Shown: one piece after another, positions 47,010-58,600 of the stretch
Layout of the letters: every line of letters starts with the position of its first letter
How positions within the stretch are numbered: the stretch's first letter is position 1
Assembly (NCBI GenBank): GCA_963513935.1
Contig: OY740769.1
Span: 73,177,712 to 73,241,711 of the forward strand
From: Aphrophora alni
Lineage: Eukaryota; Arthropoda; Insecta; Hemiptera; Aphrophoridae
Length of the DNA stretch: 64,000 nt
Direction of reading: 5' to 3'
The notes under the pieces: generated by a model
The model's input: only the letters and a program-made list of their open reading frames with translations
What the model was told of the DNA's origin: nothing
Database searches by the model: none
Made by a program: the position numbers and the translations under genes

Positions 47010-47240
47010 TGGATTTTTAACATCATACATTCAAGATGGCCACCATTTGTGACATTTATTAATTACATCAAGAATAACTCCTTCCAGAGTACTCATACGC
47101 AAAATGTGGAACTTTTTCTGTTGTGCATGAGCTAATGAACAAATTTAGTCCTTACCAATTTTTTCATATCTTCTACAGTTCGTGAGTTATGATCCATTAA
47201 ATATGTCACCATCAGTTTAGAACATATGTTACCATCGGTT
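47010..47240. repeat. Dispersed repeat segment (AAGATGGCCACCATTT type)
   Basis: CAAGATGGCCACCATTTGTG with ATTCGTGAGTTATGATCC-type sequence resembles the AAAAGGCCACCATTT block at 63491 and the arms at 10.8 and 11.3 kb. It belongs to a diffuse dispersed family. Confidence 0.4.
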
Positions 47241-47659
47241 ATTTGTTAAGGGCTGATAAAATAATGATTGTGCTGCTATTTACTCACAATAACTTTTAAT
47301 AACACACTTAGCTTATATGCAACAAAAATTACAAGTACAGTTATTACAATGGTATAAAACATATTTTAATAATACATATACAATGTTATTGAACACACAT
47401 AAATTATTAACATTAATGAACAACTGATAATAATATGACTTTCTTCTGTATAAAGCAAATTTAACTCTATCATTTAGTAAATTTGTAGTAGGGCCTAGTA
47501 GTGTAGTAGTAGTACAAATTGGTTCTTAAAATGTATCATGTAATGATTTTTTAAATGGTGTTTTAAGGCGAAAAACCATTGCAGTCATTATCACCTTCAC
47601 AAAATTGAGCATGAAGGTGCTTCACCTTTATACTTACAATGTCACACAACAAAAATAAT

Positions 47660-48010
47660 AACACAACCAGCACATCGTGTTAATCGTTTTCAGATGAGAC
47701 TCTGGGAACGGTTATACCCTTGAATCACTTTCGATCATTTCCATACCCCAGAACTCTGGAGCCCAGAGTATCCTCTTTAACCAGACTGGATGGGCATCAA
47801 TCTAGACCCACAACTGGAGAAGGAGGATCCAACACCTCCCCTATTGCGAACACTTTCTGACCAAGGACCGAAATGGCGGGTTACTGAACAGAAACCGCGC
47901 ATATGCCTTCAGTAGAGCAACCTTACATCAGCTTAACAGATTCAAAGGTTGTCACGCTTTGGTCTGGTAAACACTCCCAGACACGCTACGGCTCTGCACG
48001 TTAAAAAAAA
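47660..48010 (+). repeat. GC-richer retroposon 3' end with A-tail
   Basis: A 330-bp island of clearly higher GC ends in CGGCTCTGCACGTT followed by AAAAAAAAAACAAAAAC. An abrupt compositional change and a terminal A-run are typical of a LINE/SINE 3' end. No RT motif is visible, and the family is unknown. Confidence 0.55.
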
Positions 48011-48204
48011 AACAAAAACTAATCCCTATACATGAATGTAGTGTCTCATTCATTTTCTGTTTGCACACAGTCAAAGTATTTCTTACACAATTTTCATGTT
48101 TTCACTGATCCTGCTGCTCTTATCATCTCTACTATCAACTAACCCACTTCTGGTGATTTCCTGTTTGGTGAGTTTCTTACTTTCATCTCTCAAAATCTAG
48201 CATG

Positions 48205-48247
<43 letters not shown>
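48205..48247. repeat. Poly-A tract (~43 A)
   Basis: A pure A run, either a retroposon tail or simple repeat. Confidence 0.95.
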
Positions 48248-48248
<1 letters not shown>

Positions 48249-48309
48249 AAGATCCATACTTTGAGTTGTTCTTATTATAAATAAATATTGAACTAGACTT
48301 GTGAGATAA

Positions 48310-48430
48310 TATTAGATAGAACAAAACCCGAACACAAGAACTCACAAAAATTGTTTACTTAATCAAACGCGTTTCAACGACAATGTCGCCATCTTCAGTG
48401 ATACATGAGCTACAATAACTAAACTAAAAC
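48310..48430 (-). ncRNA. Diverged hammerhead-bearing relative of the 14.3-kb element
   Basis: On the minus strand GTAGCTCATGTATCACTGAA, then GATGGCGACATTGTCGTTGA, then AACGCGTTTGATT align with the 14.3-kb element for ~100 bp, including the flank GTGAG..CTTGTGTTC. The core CTGAAGA, helix II GGCGAC-ATT-GTCGTT and GAAA are kept. The cleavage triplet is GUU, still NUH, and helix I pairing is partly lost (TGATTA against GTATCA). No inverted copy flanks it, unlike the 14.3-kb element. Confidence 0.5.
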
Positions 48431-48434
48431 TATT

Positions 48435-50490
48435 ATAACAGTTAACGTGATTTATGAAAGCACTGAAATTAAAATATTATTAATATACTCTTGTGCGTAG
48501 GTAGCTAGGTTTTACTGTTAGTTAAATAGATAAATTTGTTTAAATGATTTTGGTTTAAGTTTCTTCTTACCAGTAGACCCCAATTTTTTTCTCTTAAAAT
48601 TGATGATTGTACCACCCATACTAATTGACTTAACTTGCAAAATAGTAATTTATTCAGTTGTATAGCAGATAAAATTTTTGAAATTCTTTTCCTAAATTTA
48701 CTATTTTGGTATTTTGTAGATTTTATTTGGCTGAGTCTATTAAAATTTTCACCTAAAATCTGGTTTTGAGATATAATGAACTAAATCCAAAATTATTTCA
48801 AGTTTTATAAATATTTATTATCTGATTTTAATAAAAATCATAGTATATGTTTTTAAGACAATTAAATTCTATTTTACAACGATTTTTATATCATTGGCTA
48901 CCAAATTTTCAACATAACCTAAATATTGTGAAAATTTGATTTATAGAAAAGTTTAATATATTTTTTTAATAGGTGACATCAGTAAAATTCTTAATTGATG
49001 CCAAAACTTGAAAATTGTTCTCAGATAAGCAAAAAGAGGGCCTCTATTTTACCTTACAACAAAAAGAAAAGAAGCCTTATTTTTTCTAATTTAATGTTAG
49101 AAATTGGAAAGAACGAAACTGCTCCTACTACTTAAATATCATGTTTATTAATGTATTTTGTAATAATAATACACTATTAAGACAAAAGAGCAAATTATTC
49201 ATTGGAGCAGAGAGAATGAAATGATCAAAGCCCTCCTGGCAGAGAATTGAAATTGAGATGTAAGAAACACTGTATTTCAAGAACTATTTGACTGATTAAG
49301 ATTAAGATTTCTTGTACCTAATTAGAATTAAATAAGGAATTGGTTATAATGAAGGCAGATTTTAAGCTTTGACCAGAGTCAAACGTTTTGATTTATCATA
49401 TCTTTCAAATGTAAAACTATAGAAACTTTAAATATCACCTGTCGATTTCTTGAAAGTTTCAATCATTTCAACATTTGTTTCTATAATAACCAGCTTTACA
49501 AATTTAGTAACAGATGTTTAATAATAATAAAGATAAAATTAATTAAAGTTATGTTCACCAACAAGATCAACATAAGATTATCATCATACTGTAATATGAA
49601 CTATTAGTTTACTGTTGTATCACATAGAGGTCTAATGTTATGTTTTTCTCTTGTAGATGACCAAGTTATAGTAAAATAATTCTGTACAAGGAGTTCAGTA
49701 GATTATTCCAATTTTTTGAATGTTAATCTACATTTTATTACTTAATTCTGTAAATAGAAACTTCATTTCTGTTGTTTGAATAGTGTATTAATTGTTCATA
49801 TAACATAACAATATGTCATTATCAAATGACATAGACTGGAGGGAAGCAAACTTAACAATAAATATATTGACTTCAAATGAACAATTTATTCTAGTTTTAA
49901 TTTCCCCATTTATGCTATTTCTTATGGGCAAAAAATAAGTTTCAAAGAAATAGGCCTAGGTTCCTTTTTATCAACCTTTTGTCACTTGAAAACAAATCTC
50001 ACTCTTCAAAACACACAAATAGAGATTTAAAACAATTCTTTAGATTTCATCTTTGTAGGTGCAAAGTAGTTGTATATATTTTTTTTAAAAGCAGGATAAG
50101 ATCCAAAAACTACTAGCCACTAACTGCAGCTGCCATTTTGAACTGGTTAAAATGATTTAGCTATTTAATAAATTTAACAAATGTAATGAAAAACAACCTT
50201 GTACAGTATCAAGAATAGACCAATTTGGGAGAACTAGAACCTTAAACACAGAATACAATTAATTATAAATTATTTTAAAAACCCATGCCAAATTTTAAAT
50301 GATAGGATTAGTACACATTTCAGACTTTCAGATTCAGGTGGTCCATTAGCTCGTATACTGTTAAAATATAGTAGTGATAATAACAAAATACCGATGTGGG
50401 GGGAAAAAAATTCAGTAGGTTATATAAGGATGAAAAGGAAACAGTTCATATTACTGGTTTTAAACATTTGAAAACTACTAGTATTTAAAC
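48435..50490. other. AT-rich region 3' of the APC15-like gene
   Basis: No exon was recognised. Some sequence may be 3' UTR if the distal polyadenylation signal at ~50500 is used. 49200-49500 is slightly less AT-rich but has no open frame. Confidence 0.45.
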
Positions 50491-50495
50491 TAGTT

Positions 50496-50664
50496 TTTAT
50501 TCATACAAAATATATACATATAAATTAGAAGTATATGATTTACAATAAAAATTATAACAAAATTTAAAAAGAAGGGTTTTAAAATTATGAAATTATAAAT
50601 TCATTCAGCAAACTGGCAATTAATAAATTTTAAAGATATTATTTGCTGTGTTTTTTGTTTTATT
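50496..50664 (-). terminator. Candidate polyadenylation signals of the APC15-like gene
   Basis: Two AATAAA hexamers on the minus strand lie downstream of the stop codon: at 50664-50659, 57 bp after the stop, and at 50501-50496. The nearer gives a very short 3' UTR. Confidence 0.5.
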
Positions 50665-50720
50665 TAAAATATTAATTAACAAAATTAAATGAACAATGAA
50701 ATGAATGAACAAGTTTTAAC

Positions 50721-50882
50721 CTATCTTGGACCAGACGACATACGAACACTTCCATCTGCAGGTGAATCGGAGACTTCATAGGATAACTCCATATCTACAT
50801 CTTCGTCTTCCTCATCGTGTGTGTCACTTTCATCATCATCGTTATCGTCTTCCTCTTCCTCATCTTCTTCATCATCTTGACA
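50721..50882 (-). CDS. APC15-like terminal coding exon 3
   Basis: 53 codons plus TAG. The acceptor is AATATTTCCAG. About 30 Asp/Glu residues fall in the first 35 positions. The antisense frame on the plus strand (His/Leu-rich) is a shadow. Confidence 0.92.
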   Translation of the reverse strand, partial: CQDDEEDEEEEDDNDDDESDTHDEEDEDVDMELSYEVSDSPADGSVRMSSGPR

Positions 50883-53800
50883 CTGGAAATATTAATGATA
50901 ATTGTTTTATATCTTAACCATACAATTTGATGGTGTAAAGACAAGCCCATTTGTTTGTGATTATATCTTTCTGTCATGATAATGATTCGAATTTGGCCCT
51001 AACCACAATCACTAGAAACTTTAAAATAAAACACAATTATCTGATTAATTTTTCTTTATTTATTATTTCATCTAAATGCCCTCATACTTTCACTTTCAAG
51101 GTTGGGATTGAAACTCAGCCAAATAAGTATTAGAACCACACCAAATTTTTAATTTCTACCACAGTCCATTTCCAAGATACTGGCATTTTGATTCCAAATT
51201 GAAGAGACTGCAGCTTCTTAGGAGTGCAGTACGATACCACAATAAGGTAAATTAGGCAAACCTATTTATGTCCAGCGACCATTAGTTAATTGCTTTAAAA
51301 TATTTTTTCAGAATACCAAAATTCAACATATTGGCTCCAATAATTATATTAAACTATATTAACTTCAGTTTTATAGGCATCCATTTCTATGATAATTTTA
51401 ACAATATCTGCATCAACGCAATACACTACCCTGACCCCTAATCTAAAGCATACCCAATAGGGTAACACAACATTAACTAATTTTCTGCATACAGTATTTT
51501 AAATTTGCTTAGGCTAATGTTTCAACACAAAACTAATCTAATTTGTTAAACTAAAAAAAATTAAATACAGTGAAAATATCACAAGTCCTATGAAGAAAAG
51601 GTAAAAATGGATTCAATACATTAAGTTGCAATAAAGTATTGAATACAAATTCTGTACAAAAATAATTCTTTCAATTATTGCTAAAAAGACATAGACCAAC
51701 ATCTAAATAAAAATGATTGCACTTAAAATATTTATTTTGAACATCTTAACAACTGATAATATTACATAAAACTTTGCAATTAAAATATAAAAGTTTTGCA
51801 TTTTACAGAAGTTGAACATTTACCATTTTGGCCATGCGGTTTAGTAAGACTTTAAATACCAGTATTCTTACCGAATTTTGTCTCAATAACATGAATAAAA
51901 TGAAAATTTTAATAAATTGAAAATGAATTAAACAAAATGTGAGATAATTGAAAAATATTCGGTTCAGATCTAGACTTATGAACTTTACCAGTCATTTGAA
52001 AATACATATTGCTTACTCATTCTTAATAAGAAAAATATATTCTAATTTAAGGAAAAAGCCTGTCCATCTGTGGTTCATTTTTCTTGAAAAATACCAAACA
52101 TATTTTGATAAAACTTGGTAAAGCTATTTCTATGATCAATGTAACAAAATATTCTTTATTTCCTTTTAAATTGGATGGTATTTAAAATATTTTTTTTTAA
52201 ATAACTTTTTATCCAAAAGTGCTAAGATAAACTGTTATTGCTCATTTTTACATAATGCAATCAACATCACAACTTACCACACTGTAACAAAAATAAGAGA
52301 GTTAGTTATAGATTTGAATAGGAATTTTAACCTTATAATCTTAATTAGACCCAAATAAGAAATAATCACCAGTTGGACAAAATAACACCACAATATTAAA
52401 TTTAAACTAATTTTATTCTATTTTGTAATGTTGTCTAATAGTAAATGAACACAATAAAGAACACCATGTCCTTCATTATCATTATTTTTAACCTTAAAGG
52501 AAAATGCAAGAACTAATGTAACTAAAGTCAAAAATGATTAAACTACCTGTAATTCTTTGAACTATCTAAAACGTCTTGTTGGACATTTTGGTAAAGAATG
52601 CACTTTCTGTCTTGATTGGACATTGGTAAAGGATTGAAGGGGTTTGAGGCTGGTTTGTTTGTATATGGTAAATGAAGAATTCTACAAAGGAAAAGGAAAT
52701 AATAAAGGAAAATAAAATATACATATAATACACCTAACAAAAACTATATAAATATGAATGTACAACAAAGAATTGTTATTATGGTTGTGATTAGGTATCT
52801 AGGCGGTTAGAAACACTTGTGTTTATTCACTGTTGATCCATTCTGAATTATGCCCAACAGATGAGTTCAGTTCGTCCATAATACATTTTTCATCCAACAT
52901 GCATTTAATCTTTTGTTTTGCAAGTCAATTGTAAAAATGTCCTGACATTTTCTGACCCAAGAGCCCACACGTTATGTTTGATCAATATGAAAGATTTTCT
53001 AATTTTATTTTAGTTTATTATTATTTTTGACATATAATAAATACTAAATACACAAAATAAGCAGTTGTAATAAAATATTTATATTTTTCATATTCAATTA
53101 TAATTATAAATATTATATTTTAATCAATAAATATATTTGTAAGAAATATATTAATAGTTGAAAATGAAATTAAAAAGTACAAACCATAATTAAACATTTT
53201 CCAATCCATAACTAATTAACTGGTCTGTATCCTATGTCCTAAACATTACTGTGGTGTGGTTATGTGTTTTATAATAGCTAAAGAGATAAACCATAATTTC
53301 TCCATCATCCTTGTAATGGAAACAGTTTCTTATAATATGTTCTTCTTTCTACGGGTTGATTATTTCTTTGACTACTGTAATATCCTGAACTACCTACCAC
53401 TGAACGATTCGTGTTGTGTTGCTATTTTTTGGTTGTTAGGTACTGTCTGTTATTAGGAAGTTTTTATTTTTACATTTGATGGTTCTTATAGTTTCATTTT
53501 TTTGTTGGTTCTTTATCATTTTATCTTATTCTCACTGCCTGTAGCTTGTACATTGTTAATAATTTATTTTTATTATTATTTTTGTAATGGATTCATCATA
53601 AATTTACCAATGAATTTAAAAATGTGATTAAAAGTTTTCTTAAATAGGATTTTATGTTGATTTTAGACACTTTTTATTGATTCTTGATTCAACCAAATGA
53701 CTCGCCAATGACATTAATGACATGCCTATTTAAAAATTCAATTCAGTATTTTGTGGAAAATTTTCAAAATTTAACCTATGGACACTGCTACATATGACGC

Positions 53801-54969
53801 TTGTTCAGAAAATATGTACCATTTAACTGAATAAAAGAAAAGGATAATTTATTTTTATAAAAAATTAAACTACTTTCTACATGGTTTCTTAAAAGATTGA
53901 GGGATTTATCATTATGGGAACCAATTTCTCTTTTAACTAATCATAGAACAAAGTCTATGAAAACAGCAAATTCTCCACTGTTCTTTCGAGATGTCATCAT
54001 TATTATCAAACTACTGACAGAAAAAGAAAAAAATTCAGATGCAAGAACAGATGAAAGTCACTAAGTCCAAGTCTGGACTATATGGAGGAATGAGATGATC
54101 TCTACTGTTTTGTCCAAATGAAGTTATGAGATCTTGAGTATTGTATTCAGTATCTAGCCAAGCATTGTCATGAAACAACAGATTTCTGTGAATAAACATA
54201 CATCTGTTTACTGGATTGCACAAAAGAGTAAGTCTCACACTAGCAGGCAGTATTTATTATTTTGCCTTGAAATCTTAATTAAACCAGCAAAACTACTTTC
54301 CTGGCCCAAAAAAGTGTGCACATGATCTTGCAAGTAAACAATGTCTTATTCAATTTATGATTTTTGATGATGCAGTATGTTTATTTTCCATGGATTTAAC
54401 CATTAACTTTGGAATCATGAACAGTTATCTTATTTCATCACCAGTTTGTGGGTGCAGAAGTCATGCCCCCTCACTGTAGTATCTATGCCCAGTAAGAACA
54501 CAACTTTCGAAAGTTCAAATGATTGATCACTTTTTCAAACAGAACAGTACTGTGTAAAAAAACCGAATATGATGAAATTATGAATCCTCTGCCTTCATAA
54601 ATTTGTAAGTACACAATAAATCATCACTAACCAAAGACTGCCAATTTTGTACATCTTCATGGATATACCCACGTCTATCACTGAAGTGTCTAACCTATTT
54701 TACACCATTCTATCACTCATGATATTTTTACCATACACTTTACAAACCTGGTACATTTGATTTCATATTTCTTATATTCAGAAAACAGGTGATCAAATGA
54801 ATTTCAGAGTGGGTAAGACCTATAACCACCTTAAACATTGTAAATAACAGAAAAATATGTAACTACATACCGCTGTTTTCATAGTGACAGCTATTGTTGT
54901 GTGATGTTTGTAGTGGCACTATTCATAAACAATACCCGGTACTTACTTTTTGAATGTGTCAGATACATA

Positions 54970-55005
<36 letters not shown>

Positions 55006-55569
55006 TTATATACAATATGAATGTGTATACATTTATGATAAATAAGTGTAAATATGTTAAATCTTATAAATAAAAGTCTCATGGTTTATTACAAATTATG
55101 ATAAGTTCTTAGAAATCAGATTAACCGCTGAATGTTTCAGATTTCTATTTTTATGCCTAATGAACTCATTAGATTGAAATAGACTTAATAAGATATATGC
55201 ATATATCAAATTGTGTAAATATTGGAGGATCCATTGGAGAATTATTGTAATTAGAAACATATAAAACATATTTATTATTATTATTATTAAGCCTAATATT
55301 AAACATGAGGCTATTTATTATTTTCAAGTTCTGGGAAATAAAAAAAGTGGTCCCTTTGAAATGCAATCATTAATGGTGATTTTTCTTCCATGATATTTTC
55401 TTATATTTGATAATTATTTAATTAATTCTTATATTAATTAATTTATGTTGATGAATACTAAACATAACTCTTACCTCAGTTGCTGTTTTTCCAATTGGAA
55501 CAAAGTCTCCATCTTTTTGCCCAATATTATTCAACTAAAAAAAAACATAAGAAAATGTAAAGTATTTTG

Positions 55570-55612
<43 letters not shown>

Positions 55613-58600
55613 AATGGTCTGTAAAACAATAATTAGCCTACCAAATTGAATCTAAGCTAGGCTACATAATTTTTTTAACTGCTAATTAAATCATTTTAGA
55701 AAACAAAAAATATTCTAACAAAATACAGTAATATAATATTTAAGTAAATTTTAGAATGTTTATTAGCCTAAACAAATCTGTGAAATTCAAGCCATAAATC
55801 TAATATATAATAGACATGCAATATTACCTGATTGGTTTATAGAGATTGCTCAGTTGGTATTGTATTCAGTACCTATTCTTGCATTTCGATAATTTTTGAC
55901 CATTTAGTTAAGTTAACTTGCTAATATTATATAAGTAAAAATTGTATTAATTTATGTAAATAATATCAAGCTAACTTAACCAAACATGTTCTACAGACCT
56001 AATATTAATTTTGTAGTTTTTTCTTGTTGATAAAAGGTAAAAAACTCTCGGTTATCCTTGCCTTATAAAAAAAAAATAAAGAAAAGAACACAAAATAAAG
56101 ACCCCTAAACCCTGAATACTCTCATGGCATCAGGGTCAGAACAAGACTTGGTCAAGAGAGACCTGATAGGAAGGATGAAATAGAAAGATCTAATCCAAGA
56201 ACATATGAAAAAGAGTGTAGATCCAACTAGGCTATGTCCTTCAGATAGACAACCCAGTAATCACTAAAATGAGCACTTGATGTAGATTATAAACCTTATA
56301 CTGACTTGTTTTAAAAATCTACAAATACCTAAACTATTAATACGTAAAACTTCATATATCTGCGTAAAACAGTGGATGATTGTAAAGAGAATAACGAAAG
56401 AACCTAGCCACAGATCATCTGTATACAGCAAAATTTTGGTCTACAGCAAAATTTTGGTCTACAGCAAAAGGGGATGGTCTACAGCAAAAGGGGATGGTCT
56501 AGTAATTCCCATCAAAAGTTGGCCAGTTACATCTTGGTCATTGCTGCAGCATGAGGCCGAGTGTTATCGTGAAGCAGCACGACGCCGCTAGACAGAAGTC
56601 CCTGCCGACAGTTTTGAATAGCGCGCCTAAGCTTGGTTAGTGTTTCGCAATATCTCTCAGCATTTATGGTCATTCCTCTTGGCAGAAAGTCAATCAGAAG
56701 AACGCTTTTCCGATCCCAAAAGACCGTGGCCACGATTTTCCGTGTTGAAGGTTCTTGTTTCAATTTTCGTGGTTTCGTACTTTTTATACCTATTTCTTAT
56801 TTTCTACTAAACTAATGTATTTTGGTACTTCAAAAGTGTCTTGCGACACCTAATATGATCTAATTTTTTCAAAATAAGGTAGCTAGTAGACAATTTTCTT
56901 AGCTAAATTTCAGGGCAAGGTCGATTGCACAATTAGGTACTTGAAAGATATACTATCTTGGATGAAACCACCTAAAAGTATTTTGCTGCATACAGATGAT
57001 CTGTGGCTAGGTCCTTTCTTTATTTTCTTTACAATCATCCAGTTTTATGCAGATGCATGAAGTTTTATGTATTAATAGTTTAGGTATTTGTATATTTTTA
57101 AAACAAGTAGTATAAGGTTTATAATCTACATCAAGGGCTCATTTTAGTGATTACTGAGTTGTCAATTTGAAGGACCTAGCTGCTACAAAAGTGTCTTGTG
57201 ACACCTAATATGATTTCATTTTGTTTCAAAATAATGTAGGAAGTAAATGCTTTTCTTATGTAAATTTCAGGGCAAAGTAGATTGCATAATTAACTACCTT
57301 TTATTTGCCGTAGGCTAGTTGAATTTAGTGGCGAAAAATCAGGAAATCGTTTACTACCTATCTTAATTTGAATGAATTAGATCATATTTGATGTCAGAAG
57401 ACACTTTTGAAGTACCAAAATATACATTAATTTATTACAAAATGACAATTCTAAAAACAAGAATTCCAAGTATGTTTATGTTACTACATATGTAGGGATA
57501 TGTTCATCTGTAGTACTACATTAGTCGGGTTAGTGAATGTCTCATAACTCGATGTTTTTGTTATGACTACGTTAGTCAAGTTAGTGAATATCTTTTCCCG
57601 AGAAGTTTGTTATATGCAATATCTCAACATATATTTATTTAACATGATACTTATTAGCTCTGGGAAGGTTATTTATGGTAACTTAATGGTAAATATGCAT
57701 TATAGCATACGTGTTGAATATTTACTGCTATTTTGTGAAATCGCTAAATATGTACCTTATTACGGTATGTACAATTGACATCTTAGTGATTGTGACATTT
57801 GTGCCAACACCATTTTCAATGTACCAAATACATTAATGTAAGAAAATAACAGTAGGCCTAGGCCTAAATATCAGTTGTACCTCACTTACGATTCTTCTAT
57901 AAAAAATTAAGAAAACAAAGTATTTACCTTGTAGTCAAAGGTTCAGATCATATTATATGTCGCAATAAACATTTCAAGTCTTGTAATGCATTAGGCCTAC
58001 TTTAATAGAAAATGAGATTTATAAAAGTATGAAATCCAGCTACGAAGGTTAGAATTGCCAATGTTAATACTAATAACTACGTTCATCAAGTCACTGAATC
58101 TATGATCACTTGTTCTCAAGTCAGGTGGCTATATATATATTGACTTGACCTCGCCTATATAATTTATATCCCATTTTGTAATTTACACAACTTTAGATGC
58201 TACTTACGTCGATTGCAATACTTTCATATTCCTATTTTCTAATAAACTAATGCATTTAAGTCCTTACGAAATTTAAAATGAGCTGATTGTTTTAAAATAA
58301 GGTAGTCATTACACATACACTAACCTCACTAACATAGCCATACATATTAACACTGGCTTTTGTTATTAGACTTTAACCTAACAGATGTATTCCCTTCTTT
58401 TCTACGTATTATTTATCAGTGACATGCATTTTGGGGCTTGAAATGAATATTATGACACATAATATGATCTGATCCTTTGAATACAAGGAAAATACTTTGT
58501 TTTCATAATTTATAGAAAAATTGAAGTGCAAGGTACAACCGATATTGGTAATTGTTTACTTAAAGGTGGCGCCTTATTTTCCGGATTTTCTTTTATCGTC

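Noticed and set aside
50726..50917. His/Leu-rich 63-codon plus-strand frame
   Set aside because: It is the antisense of the acidic terminal exon of the APC15-like gene.
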